From contig NZ_LSOF01000005.1 in the NCBI RefSeq assembly GCF_001592875.1, positions 187,912-251,911 of the forward strand: a stretch of DNA of 64,000 nt. Reading direction: 5' to 3'. The position numbers and the translations under genes are program-made. Below are positions 51,208 to 59,344 of this stretch, in pieces (position 1 is the first letter of the stretch; each line of letters starts with the position of its first letter). The notes under the pieces are model-generated. The model saw nothing but the letters and a program-made list of their open reading frames with translations, was not told where the DNA came from and ran no database searches. Origin of the DNA: Pseudomonas sp. BMS12. Lineage in GTDB: Bacteria; Pseudomonadota; Gammaproteobacteria; Pseudomonadales; Pseudomonadaceae.

Positions 51208-53559
51208 TCAGGGAACCTTTGCCAGATGGGAGCCTTGCCACTGCTGCAGCCAATGCTCGAAGGCGTTTGCCGGCAGCGGCTTGCCAATCAGATAGCCCTG
51301 GGCGATGTCGCAGCCCCAGGCCGTCAACAGTTCGAGGGTGGCACGCTGCTCGATGCCCTCGGCGACCACCCGCAGCCCGAGGGCATGACTCATTTCGATG
51401 GTCGAGCGCACGATCACCGCGTCCTCGCTGTGCGCATCCAGTTCACGGATGAAGGCCTGGTCGATCTTCAGCTCCTGCACCGGCATGCGCTTGAGCTGGG
51501 CCAACGAGGAATAACCGGTGCCGAAGTCGTCCACCGACAGGGGCAAGCCGCGCTGGCGCAAGCGCTGCAGCACCTCCAGGGCCAGCGCCGGGTCCTGCAT
51601 CACCGCGCTCTCGGTGATTTCCAGCACCAGCTGCTCGGCGGGCACCTCGTGGGCCTCCAGCAATGTCGCGATGCGCTCGTCCAGATCCAGGCTGACCAGA
51701 TCCTCGGCGGAGATATTCAGCGACACCTGCAACTTCAGGCCGCGCTGGTTCCATAGGTGCAGCTGGCGCAGCGCCTCCTCGATCACCCAGGCGGTGAGCA
51801 GCTGGATGCTGCCGGTGCGCTCGGCCAGGGGGATGAACTCGCCCGGCGAGACCATGCCGTACTGCGGGTGATTCCAGCGCAGCAAAGCTTCGGCCCCATG
51901 CGCCTGGCGGCTGCGCATGTCCAGCTTGGGCTGGTAGTAGAGCAGCAGCTCGCCATTGGCGGCCGCATGGCGCAAGTCGCGCACCAGGTTGACCTGGCGC
52001 AGATGGGCGTCGTCGCGGCCCTGCTGGTACAGCTGCAGGCGCCCGGGCTGCTGGGCGGCGTCCTGCATGGTGATGGCCGCGCGCCGCAGCAGTTCGTCGG
52101 GGTGATTGCCATGGGCCGGAAAGGCGACGATGCCGATGCTGCAATCGAGCACCAGGTCCAGCGTACCGACTCGCATCGGCGCCAGCAGCAGCTGATGCAG
52201 GCGGTCGGCGGCGGCGATGGCGGCGTCGCTATCGCAGTTCTCCAGCATCATCAGCATCTCGTCGGCGACCAGGCGGGCCAGGCTGTCGCCGGGGCGCAGC
52301 GTGGCCTGCAGGCGGCGGCTGAGCTGTTGCAGGGCCAGATCGAGCCCATCGGCGCCGCAACTCTCGAGAATGCTGCGGAAGTTGCCCACGCCGATGTACA
52401 GCAGCGCCGTCGGCCGCTTAGCGCTGATCGCGCTGCCCAGGCGTTCCAGCGCCAGGGTGCGATTGGGCAGGCCGGTGAGCCCGTCGTGCAGTGCATTGTG
52501 GGCCAGTTGCCGCTCGCGCTCGGCGATACCCTGCTGCATGGCATTGACTGCCTTGGCCAGGCTGCCCAGCTCATCCTTGCGCTGCAGCTCGACCTGGGTC
52601 GCATAGTCGCCCTGACCGATGCGCCCCGCCACCCGCGCCAGCTCACGCACCGGCTGCGCCAGGCTGCGCGCCAGCAGCAACGCGCCCAACAGTGACGCAA
52701 AGAACGCCGCCAGGGCGATCAGCAGAATGTCGCGATCGAGCGGCGCGAAGGCCTCCTCCGCCTGATCCAGGGATTTGTGCAGCAAGGCCAGCACCTGGAA
52801 GTCACTGCCGCTGGCCAGAGTCAGCCATTCGCCCAGGTAGCGCTGGCCCGCGGCTTCCAGCATGCGGCTGCCAGTACCACCCTGGCGCTGCGCCAGGATT
52901 TCCTCGCGCAGGCGCGCATGCAGGGCCGGCGGCAAGGTACTGACCCAGCCATCGGCCTTGCCATGCTCGATGGAGACCAGGGTCAGCTCCAGGTGGGTCA
53001 GCTCGCGCAACTCCTGAGCGAAGGCCTCGTCGATGCGAAAACCCATGACCACCCGCGCAATCGGTAGCGGAGCACTGACGGAAGCCTCCACCAGCAGATA
53101 GACCTCGCCGGCCAGTGGCAGCAGAAATACCTGAGCGCCACGCTGGGCCTGCTCGCGTACCTGGCCAGAGAGGCGCGCCACCGCCGCCGCGCCGATGCTC
53201 TGATCGGTGCTGGCCTGCAGGCTGCCATCGAGCGCCAGCAGCAGCACCAGGCTGGCATTGATGCGCGCCCCGTGGTTGGCCAGGGCCGAGCGAATGGTGT
53301 CGCGGTCGCGGCTGGCCACGGCGTCCTTGAAGCCGAAATCGGCGGCCAATACCTGCACCGCATCGCTGAGCTGGCGACCACGCACCTCGACCAGTTGCTC
53401 GAACACCCGGCCACCGACCCCCAGCTCTTCGCGTAGCTGGTTCTGCACGGCGACGCCGGTAGCGCCCTTTACCGCGAAATACAGGGCACCCACTACCACC
53501 AGCAGCAGCAGGATCAGAACCCCGGCGATGCGTGTCTGAAAACTATGGGTAAACGTCAC
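51208..53559 (-). CDS. GGDEF-EAL membrane receptor with degenerate GGDEF
   Basis: A 783-residue receptor starting at GTG 53559 (MTFTHSFQTRIAGVL), preceded by AGGAAAG. Order: helix (about 9-30), periplasmic sensor (about 31-270), helix (about 283-303), HAMP, GGDEF-like, EAL. The cyclase motif is VADEM, lacking the catalytic residues, so that domain is inactive or GTP-binding only. The EAL domain is complete (GAEALLRW, DDFGTGYSSL, AEGIE), so the protein is a likely phosphodiesterase. The start overlaps the cupredoxin gene by 17 nt, giving coupling to it. Confidence 0.92.
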   Translation of the reverse strand: MTFTHSFQTRIAGVLILLLLVVVGALYFAVKGATGVAVQNQLREELGVGGRVFEQLVEVRGRQLSDAVQVLAADFGFKDAVASRDRDTIRSALANHGARINASLVLLLALDGSLQASTDQSIGAAAVARLSGQVREQAQRGAQVFLLPLAGEVYLLVEASVSAPLPIARVVMGFRIDEAFAQELRELTHLELTLVSIEHGKADGWVSTLPPALHARLREEILAQRQGGTGSRMLEAAGQRYLGEWLTLASGSDFQVLALLHKSLDQAEEAFAPLDRDILLIALAAFFASLLGALLLARSLAQPVRELARVAGRIGQGDYATQVELQRKDELGSLAKAVNAMQQGIAERERQLAHNALHDGLTGLPNRTLALERLGSAISAKRPTALLYIGVGNFRSILESCGADGLDLALQQLSRRLQATLRPGDSLARLVADEMLMMLENCDSDAAIAAADRLHQLLLAPMRVGTLDLVLDCSIGIVAFPAHGNHPDELLRRAAITMQDAAQQPGRLQLYQQGRDDAHLRQVNLVRDLRHAAANGELLLYYQPKLDMRSRQAHGAEALLRWNHPQYGMVSPGEFIPLAERTGSIQLLTAWVIEEALRQLHLWNQRGLKLQVSLNISAEDLVSLDLDERIATLLEAHEVPAEQLVLEITESAVMQDPALALEVLQRLRQRGLPLSVDDFGTGYSSLAQLKRMPVQELKIDQAFIRELDAHSEDAVIVRSTIEMSHALGLRVVAEGIEQRATLELLTAWGCDIAQGYLIGKPLPANAFEHWLQQWQGSHLAKVP

Positions 53560-54220
53560 TGGCGGCTTTCCTGATGGCCTCGCCAAATGCGCTGGGAGCG
53601 GGCTGGGTCGGCAGGGCCTGGGCGGCATCCCCCACCAGTTGTAGCGGATATTGGCGAGCGAGCCCCTGTTCCGGCACCTGCAGGCTGCCCGCTGCCACCG
53701 GCAGCATATCGGCGACTTGCGGGTGCCATAGGCTGACCTGGTAGGTGCCGGCTGGCAGCTCCAGGCGCACATGGCCCCGCTCGTCGCTCACGGCAAACCA
53801 GGGGTCGTCGGTGACGTAGACGTAGCCCAGCATCCAGTCATGGATGTTGCAGCCGAGCACCACCAGCCCCGGTTTGTCGAACAGCACCGGCTCGCTGGGC
53901 GTGCCCTGGTACAGGCGCAGCTCGAAACGCTTGGCCGGCGAGAAGGAATAGACGTGGTGGCGAATGTTGTCGCTGTTGGGGAACTTCACCGAGGTGCCGG
54001 TGCGCACCGCGAGCACACGTGGCAGGAATTGCTTGTTGCGCTGGTCCATCACGCCTTGCGCGGCGGCCGGCGCAGGCCCGGCGCCACGCAGGCTGAACAC
54101 GGCATTTTCCAGCGGCTGGCCCTGGCCATCACGCAGATCGATATCGAGGGTTGCGGCTCCGGCAGACACACTGCCGAGGCCGCCCAGAACCAAAACCAGG
54201 GCAAGACGATGAAGCTTCAT
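53543..54220 (-). CDS. Exported cupredoxin-like protein (methylamine utilisation family)
   Basis: A 225-residue protein with a signal peptide (MKLHRLALVLVLGGLGSVSAGA), so periplasmic. Copper-ligand candidates are His88/His89 (NIRHHVYSFS), Cys124, His127 and Met130 in GCNIHDWM, a type 1 copper pattern. The family is often annotated as methylamine utilisation protein, but no methylamine dehydrogenase genes are present here. It is the first gene of the envelope operon and its stop lies inside the start of the next gene. It could carry electrons or sense copper or redox state. Confidence 0.85.
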   Translation of the reverse strand: MKLHRLALVLVLGGLGSVSAGAATLDIDLRDGQGQPLENAVFSLRGAGPAPAAAQGVMDQRNKQFLPRVLAVRTGTSVKFPNSDNIRHHVYSFSPAKRFELRLYQGTPSEPVLFDKPGLVVLGCNIHDWMLGYVYVTDDPWFAVSDERGHVRLELPAGTYQVSLWHPQVADMLPVAAGSLQVPEQGLARQYPLQLVGDAAQALPTQPAPSAFGEAIRKAASDVYP

Positions 54221-54354
54221 GGCATGGACTTCCGCAGTACTGCAAGGCGAACTGCAAGCTGGTGGCGCCTTCCTGGCAGATTTATTCGACTCCCCGCAGA
54301 TTAGCTGAGTGACGGGTTAAGTTCACGCGCGAATTGGCCAGCAAAACGCCAGCA

Positions 54355-55047
54355 TCATGACAAGACGCTACGGTCGAATATGAACCCGCCCGCACCCTGC
54401 GGCCGGTGCTCCAGCAGATTCTGCGGGCGCCCCATCTTCGGTTGGTTCTTCGCGCCGGTGTCCAGCACCCAGCCGTGCTGCTTCATCTTCTCCAGACGCC
54501 CGCGCAGGGTGGTGTGCTGCACGGCCTGGCCGAGGCTGGCCTGGAAGGCCGCCAGCGCCTCGGTGACGGTGAAGCGCGGCGCCAGCAGGTACAGCGGCAG
54601 CGAGGTGTACACCGCCTTGCTGGCCAGGCGTTCGGCGGCCTGAACCACCAGATGGGCATGGTCGAAGGGTAGCGCCAGGCGCCCGTCCAGTACCTCGGCC
54701 AGGGCGACGAAGCGCAGGTCGTCGCCCTGCAGCTCGGTGTCCGGCGCCAGCAGGGCCAGGTAGAAGGTCGACAACGACCAGCCACGCGGGTCGCGCGCCA
54801 TATTGCCGACGGTAGCCACCTGTTCCAGATGCTGCGGAGCGATACGCGCCTTGTCGTGCAGCGCGCGCTCGGCGGCGGCATCCAGGCTGGCATCGACACA
54901 GCGACCGTTGACCAACACACCTGGCAGCGCCCACTGCTCGGCGAACGGCGCCTGAGCGCGGCGGATCAGCAGCAGTTGCAGCACGCCCTCCTCGCTCAGG
55001 CGCAGCGCCACGATGTCCACCCCGGCCAGCACTTCGGCAGCACTCAT
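54355..55047 (-). CDS. nrtR: NrtR-type NAD-biosynthesis repressor (Nudix-HTH)
   Basis: A 230-residue protein with an N-terminal Nudix-like domain (VDIVALRLSEEGVLQLLLIRRA, QWALPGVLVNG) whose catalytic Nudix box is not intact, and a C-terminal winged HTH (LRGRLEKMKQHGWVLDTG, PKMGRPQNLLE). NrtR senses ADP-ribose-type NAD metabolites and represses NAD salvage genes. It is divergent from pncA-pncB-nadE, the expected targets, with two operator-like sites in the gap. The start at 55047 (MSAAEVLAGVDI) is the family start. Confidence 0.92.
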   Translation of the reverse strand: MSAAEVLAGVDIVALRLSEEGVLQLLLIRRAQAPFAEQWALPGVLVNGRCVDASLDAAAERALHDKARIAPQHLEQVATVGNMARDPRGWSLSTFYLALLAPDTELQGDDLRFVALAEVLDGRLALPFDHAHLVVQAAERLASKAVYTSLPLYLLAPRFTVTEALAAFQASLGQAVQHTTLRGRLEKMKQHGWVLDTGAKNQPKMGRPQNLLEHRPQGAGGFIFDRSVLS

Positions 55048-55070
55048 GCCCTCTCCTTGCAGTTACAGAC

Positions 55071-55091
55071 TTATTTCATCTTGACGAATAA
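55071..55091. promoter_or_regulatory. Candidate NrtR operator 1
   Basis: TTATTTCATC begins a 21 bp imperfect palindrome (partner TGACGAATAA). The half-site recurs at 55134. It is 24 bp upstream of the nrtR start. Confidence 0.55.
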
Positions 55092-55133
55092 CTCACAGAG
55101 TTTCACCCCTGGCGGAGAAAAACACTTGCAAAC

Positions 55134-55154
55134 TTATTCCATCAGATGAAATAT
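55134..55154. promoter_or_regulatory. Candidate NrtR operator 2
   Basis: TTATTCCATC, then A, then GATGAAATAT: a near-perfect palindrome 34 bp upstream of the pncA start. It is 63 bp (six helical turns) from operator 1 and shares its half-site. Confidence 0.65.
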
Positions 55155-55187
55155 GTAACCACCGTCACGGCAACGAGGAATGCCAAG

Positions 55188-55832
55188 ATGAAAATCGCCA
55201 GCTTCGACATCGATGCGCAAAAGGGCTTTACCCCCCTGTGCCCGGACGAGCTGCCGGTACCTGGCGGCGATACCATCGCCCCTGCCCTCAATCAGCTGGC
55301 CGAGCGCGCCAGCCTGCGCCTGGGCAGCAAGGACGCACACAGCCCGCGGGCCGCCTGGGTGGCACCGAGCCACGCCGAGATGCTGCAGCCGCTGCCGCTG
55401 GCCAACGCCGACCTCTCCTGGGTCAGCCACTGCGTGCCGGGCACTCCCGGCTTCGAGCTGCTCGACGAGCTGCCGGCGCCGCTGGACTACGACTACTTCG
55501 TGTGGAAAGGCGTGGAGCCGGACCTGCACCCCTACGGCGCCTGCTACCACGACCTGGCCGAGAAGCGCAGCACGGGCGCCATCGAATTTCTCCTGCAAAA
55601 TGGCGTGCAGCGCGTGCTGGTCGGCGGCCTGGCCCTCGATTACTGCGTCAAGACCACCGCCCTGCAGCTGCGCCGCGCCGGTTTTGCGGTCGACGTATTG
55701 CTGCCGGCCTGCCGCGCCATTGCCGAGAACACCGCAAACGCCGCCTGCACCGAGATGCGCGCCGCCGGCATCGCCCTGCACGCCAGCCTGGATGAGCTGG
55801 ATGCCGCATTGAACATGGATGGAGACAACTGA
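55188..55832 (+). CDS. pncA: Nicotinamidase
   Basis: A 214-residue cysteine hydrolase that converts nicotinamide to nicotinate in NAD salvage. The catalytic Asp is in FDIDAQKGF, the Lys in [13 protein letters not shown] and the Cys in [20 protein letters not shown] carries part of the metal site. Start 55188 (MKIASFDI) has GAGGAA upstream; an in-frame ATG at 55146 falls inside the NrtR operator and is rejected. It is the first gene of pncA-pncB-nadE, 1 bp from pncB. Confidence 0.96.
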   Translation: MKIASFDIDAQKGFTPLCPDELPVPGGDTIAPALNQLAERASLRLGSKDAHSPRAAWVAPSHAEMLQPLPLANADLSWVSHCVPGTPGFELLDELPAPLDYDYFVWKGVEPDLHPYGACYHDLAEKRSTGAIEFLLQNGVQRVLVGGLALDYCVKTTALQLRRAGFAVDVLLPACRAIAENTANAACTEMRAAGIALHASLDELDAALNMDGDN

Positions 55833-55833
55833 G

Positions 55834-57027
55834 ATGAGCGAAAGCGTATTCGCCGACCGCATCGTGCAGAACCTGCTCGATACCGACTTCTACAAGCTGA
55901 CCATGATGCAGGCGGTGCTGCACAACTACCCCAATGCCGAGGTGGAGTGGGAGTTTCGCTGCCGCAACAGCGAGGACCTGACGCCCTACCTGGCCGAGAT
56001 CCGCTACCAGATCGAGCGTCTGGCAGAGCTGGAGGCCACTGCCGATCAACTGGCCTTCCTCGAACGCATTCCGTTCATGAAGTCCGACTTCATCCGCTTC
56101 CTCGGCCTGTTCCGTTTCAACCCACGGCACGTGCACACCGCCATCGAGGATGGCCAGCTGTGCATTCGCCTGCGTGGCCCCTGGCTGCATGTGATCCTCT
56201 ACGAGATCCCGCTGCTGGCCATCATCAGCGAAGTGCGCAACCGCTATCGCTACCGCGAAGTCGTGCTGGAACAGGCCAGCGAGCGCCTGTACCAGAAACT
56301 CGACTGGCTCAAGAGCGAAGCCTCGGCCACCGAGCTGGCCGGCTTCCAGGTGGCCGACTTCGGCACCCGCCGGCGCTTCTCCTACCGGGTACAGGAGGAA
56401 ATGGTGCGCATCATGAAGCGCGACTTCCCCGGTCGTTTCGCCGGCACCAGCAACGTACACCTGGCCCGCGAGCTGGAACTGCGCCCCATCGGCACCATGG
56501 CTCACGAATGGCTGATGGCCCACCAGCAGCTCGGCCCACGGCTGATCGACAGCCAGAGTGCGGCACTGGACTGCTGGGTACGCGAGTACCGTGGCCAGCT
56601 CGGCATCGCCCTGACCGACTGCATCACCATGGATGCCTTCCTCGCCGATTTCGATCTGTACTTCGCCAAGCTGTTCGATGGCCTGCGCCACGACTCCGGC
56701 GACCCGCTGGTATGGGCCGAGAAAGCCATCGCCCACTACGAACAGCTCGGCATCGACCCCGCCAGCAAGACCCTGGTGTTCTCCGACGGCCTGGATTTCG
56801 CAAGGTCGCTGCAGCTCTACCGTGCACTGCACGAGCGGATCAACGTAAGCTTCGGCATCGGCACCAAGCTGACCTGCGACATCCCCGGGGTCGAACCCAT
56901 GAACATCGTCATCAAGATGACGGCCTGCAACGGTCAGCCGGTGGCCAAGATTTCCGATGCACCGGGCAAGACCCAGTGCCGCGACGAGAATTTCGTCAGC
57001 TACCTGAAACATGTTTTTCGCGTATGA
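55834..57027 (+). CDS. pncB: Nicotinate phosphoribosyltransferase
   Basis: A 397-residue enzyme that joins nicotinate to PRPP to make nicotinate mononucleotide, with ATP hydrolysis. Family motifs are [37 protein letters not shown] (autophosphorylated His) and GLRHDSGDP. Start 55834 ([10 protein letters not shown]) is used with GGAG upstream. It sits between pncA and nadE with almost no gaps, consistent with one NrtR-controlled operon. Confidence 0.97.
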   Translation: MSESVFADRIVQNLLDTDFYKLTMMQAVLHNYPNAEVEWEFRCRNSEDLTPYLAEIRYQIERLAELEATADQLAFLERIPFMKSDFIRFLGLFRFNPRHVHTAIEDGQLCIRLRGPWLHVILYEIPLLAIISEVRNRYRYREVVLEQASERLYQKLDWLKSEASATELAGFQVADFGTRRRFSYRVQEEMVRIMKRDFPGRFAGTSNVHLARELELRPIGTMAHEWLMAHQQLGPRLIDSQSAALDCWVREYRGQLGIALTDCITMDAFLADFDLYFAKLFDGLRHDSGDPLVWAEKAIAHYEQLGIDPASKTLVFSDGLDFARSLQLYRALHERINVSFGIGTKLTCDIPGVEPMNIVIKMTACNGQPVAKISDAPGKTQCRDENFVSYLKHVFRV

Positions 57028-57037
57028 GGACTCCGAC

Positions 57038-57865
57038 ATGAGCAACCGCCAAGCTGAAATCGCCGCCGCGCTGGACGTGGTGCCCCCTTTCGCCGACGAA
57101 GCCGCCCTGATCGCGCAGATCGACAAGCGCAAGGCCTTCATCAAGAACACGCTGCAGAATTCCGGGCTGAAAGTGCTGGTACTGGGCATCAGCGGCGGCG
57201 TCGACTCGCTGACCGCCGGGCGCCTGGCCCAGCTCTCGGTCGAGGAACTGCGCGCCGAAACCGGCGATGACGCCTACCGTTTCATCGCCGTGCGCCTGCC
57301 GCACAACAGCCAGCACGACGAGCACGATGCCCAGGACTCGCTGAAATTCATCCGCGCCGACGAGGAGGACACCGTCAATATCGCCGGCAGCGTCAGCGGC
57401 CTCGGCGAGCAGGTCACCCACCTGCAGAAGCTGACCGATGCCCGCCGCGACTTCGTGGTCGGCAATATCAAGGCGCGCATCCGCATGGTCGCCCAGTTCG
57501 CCATTGCCAACGCCAACAACGGCCTGGTGATCGGCACCGACCACGCCGCCGAGGCGGTGATGGGCTTCTTCACCAAGTTCGGCGACGGCGCCTGCGACCT
57601 GGCCCCGCTGTCCGGTCTGGTCAAGGGCCAAGTGCGCGCCATCGCCAAACACCTGGGCGCGCCGCAGCACCTGGTGCTGAAGACGCCGACCGCAGACCTG
57701 GAAGAGCTGCGCCCCGGCAAGCCGGACGAGGAAGCCCATGGCGTCAGCTACGCCGAGATCGACGCCTTCCTGCACGGCGAGGCGGTCAGCGAGGCGGCCT
57801 ACGCGACCATAGTGCGCACCTACGACAACACCCGCCACAAGCGTGAGCTGCCGCTGGTGCCGTAA
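57038..57865 (+). CDS. nadE: NH3-dependent NAD synthetase
   Basis: A 275-residue NadE that amidates deamido-NAD to NAD using ammonia; there is no glutaminase domain. The ATP-pyrophosphatase P-loop is [12 protein letters not shown], and [27 protein letters not shown] and [12 protein letters not shown] are typical. Start 57038 has GAGGACTCC upstream. It is last in pncA-pncB-nadE, so this operon alone can turn nicotinamide into NAD together with NadD encoded elsewhere. Confidence 0.97.
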   Translation: MSNRQAEIAAALDVVPPFADEAALIAQIDKRKAFIKNTLQNSGLKVLVLGISGGVDSLTAGRLAQLSVEELRAETGDDAYRFIAVRLPHNSQHDEHDAQDSLKFIRADEEDTVNIAGSVSGLGEQVTHLQKLTDARRDFVVGNIKARIRMVAQFAIANANNGLVIGTDHAAEAVMGFFTKFGDGACDLAPLSGLVKGQVRAIAKHLGAPQHLVLKTPTADLEELRPGKPDEEAHGVSYAEIDAFLHGEAVSEAAYATIVRTYDNTRHKRELPLVP

Positions 57866-57869
57866 CGGC

Positions 57870-58022
57870 TCAATGCCCTGCAGGGCTGGGCGGCGGCTGA
57901 TCGGGAAGAGTCGGTTCACCCGGCTCTTCGGGCACCTCCGGGGTGTCAGGGTCGGGTTGATGGGGAATACCGCCGCCATGAACCGCAAGATGCGGCCCGA
58001 CCACGGGCCATAACGAAGCCAT
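57870..58022 (-). CDS. Small proline-rich protein of unknown function
   Basis: A 50-residue protein beginning MASLWPVVGPHLAVHGGG, followed by an acidic Pro/Glu-rich stretch (PDPDTPEVPEEPGEP) and a Pro-rich end. No signal peptide or membrane helix. GGAGG lies 7 bp before the ATG on the minus strand, a strong ribosome site that favours a real gene. It is convergent with nadE by 4 bp. Function unknown. Confidence 0.6.
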   Translation of the reverse strand: MASLWPVVGPHLAVHGGGIPHQPDPDTPEVPEEPGEPTLPDQPPPSPAGH

Positions 58023-58240
58023 GATGCAATCCTCCGTGTCGAACACATAAGGGTAGAGCCCGTCACGCAGGAAGAATCCACATCGGCGAATTTCCGGCCG
58101 CAAGAGGCATATCGGCTGAATCCGGGGAAACAGACATGACAGAGGGCCGCAGCGCAGTCGGGTGGAGCCGGCTACGCTGACTGGCGTGGCCCATCTAGTG
58201 AGTGGGGCTGCTCCCAGCAGACTCAGGAAAGGAACCCCTC
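58023..58240. other. Intergenic region upstream of the AI-2E family gene
   Basis: About 220 bp between the small proline-rich gene (minus strand) and the AI-2E family gene (plus strand), expected to hold both promoters. I see no other gene or clear motif. Confidence 0.45.
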
Positions 58241-59344
58241 ATGTCCAATCTCACACCAATCGACCCCCGTATCCCCCGCACGCTGCTCGACACCCTGATT
58301 CGCGCGGGACTCATCGCCACCCTGGTCGTGGCCTGCTATGAGGTTTTTCACCCCTTTCTCAGCCTGATGGCCTGGGCGCTGATCCTCGCCGTGACCCTCT
58401 ATCCGTTGCACGGCATGCTCAAGGCCCGCGTTGGCGGCGGTGAAGGACGGGCGGCCACCCTGATGGTCGTAATCGCCGTGGCGATCTTGCTGATCCCCGC
58501 CTACCTGCTCGGCGCCTCGCTGACCGAGTCGGTGCAGAGCGTCATCGCCGTGGTCAAGGAGGATGGCGTGCATATCCCCGCGCCACCGGCCAGCGTGGGT
58601 GACTGGCCACTGATCGGCAAACCGCTGTACGCGTTCTGGGCCCAGACCGCTGCCGATGTGAGCAGCGCCCTGCAACAGGCGGCACCGCATCTCAAGGGTG
58701 CCGCGCTGGGGCTGCTGAGCAAGCTGGCCGGAGCCAGCGTCGGCCTGCTGGTCTTCATCGGCGCACTGATCATCGCCGGGATCATCATGGCCTATGGCAA
58801 AACCGGCCATGCCAGCGCCCTGCGCATCGCCAACCGGGTCGCCGCCGAAGGGCAAGGCAACGACATAGTCACCCTGTGCACCGCCACCATTCGCGCCGTT
58901 GCCCAGGGCGTGATCGGCATCGCCTTCATCCAGATGCTGCTGATCGGTGCCGGCTTCATCGTCAAGGGTGTGCCGGGCGCCGGCCTGCTGGCCCTGGGGG
59001 TGCTGATCATCGGCATCATGCAACTGCCCGCCACCCTGATCACCCTGCCCGTGATCGCCTATGTGTTCTTCGCCGATGGCGCCAGCCTGGCCGTGATCAT
59101 TTTCGCCATCTACACCTTCGTCGCCGGCCTGGCGGACAACGTGCTCAAACCACTGCTGCTCGGCCGCGGTGTGGATGTGCCGATGCCGGTGATCCTGATC
59201 GGCGCCCTGGGCGGCATGGTGGTTGGCGGCATCATAGGCCTGTTCATCGGCCCGGTGCTGCTGGCCGTCGGCTACAAGCTGTTCTGGCAGTGGGTCGACC
59301 AGCAACCGGCCGATGCACAGCCCAAGCCACAGGATGAGGCCTGA
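58241..59344 (+). CDS. AI-2E/PerM-family membrane transporter
   Basis: A 367-residue membrane protein with about eight helices, of the AI-2E (PerM/YdiK) family: LLLGRGVDVPMPVILIGALGGMVVGGIIGLFIGPVLLA near the C-terminus is the family signature. Members have been reported as AI-2 exporters, Na+/H+ antiporters or of unknown role, so function is open. AAGGAAC precedes ATG 58241. Its end overlaps the start of the outer-membrane factor gene by 11 bp, so it belongs to the efflux operon. Confidence 0.9.
   Translation: MSNLTPIDPRIPRTLLDTLIRAGLIATLVVACYEVFHPFLSLMAWALILAVTLYPLHGMLKARVGGGEGRAATLMVVIAVAILLIPAYLLGASLTESVQSVIAVVKEDGVHIPAPPASVGDWPLIGKPLYAFWAQTAADVSSALQQAAPHLKGAALGLLSKLAGASVGLLVFIGALIIAGIIMAYGKTGHASALRIANRVAAEGQGNDIVTLCTATIRAVAQGVIGIAFIQMLLIGAGFIVKGVPGAGLLALGVLIIGIMQLPATLITLPVIAYVFFADGASLAVIIFAIYTFVAGLADNVLKPLLLGRGVDVPMPVILIGALGGMVVGGIIGLFIGPVLLAVGYKLFWQWVDQQPADAQPKPQDEA

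Noticed and set aside
53543..54220. A methylamine-degradation locus
   Set aside because: The cupredoxin-like gene belongs to a family often named after methylamine use, but no dehydrogenase, maturation or amicyanin genes are near it; context is c-di-GMP and globin.
55146..55187. Longer start for pncA
   Set aside because: It would begin inside the NrtR-like operator and adds a non-family extension; ATG 55188 has a ribosome site and the family N-terminus.
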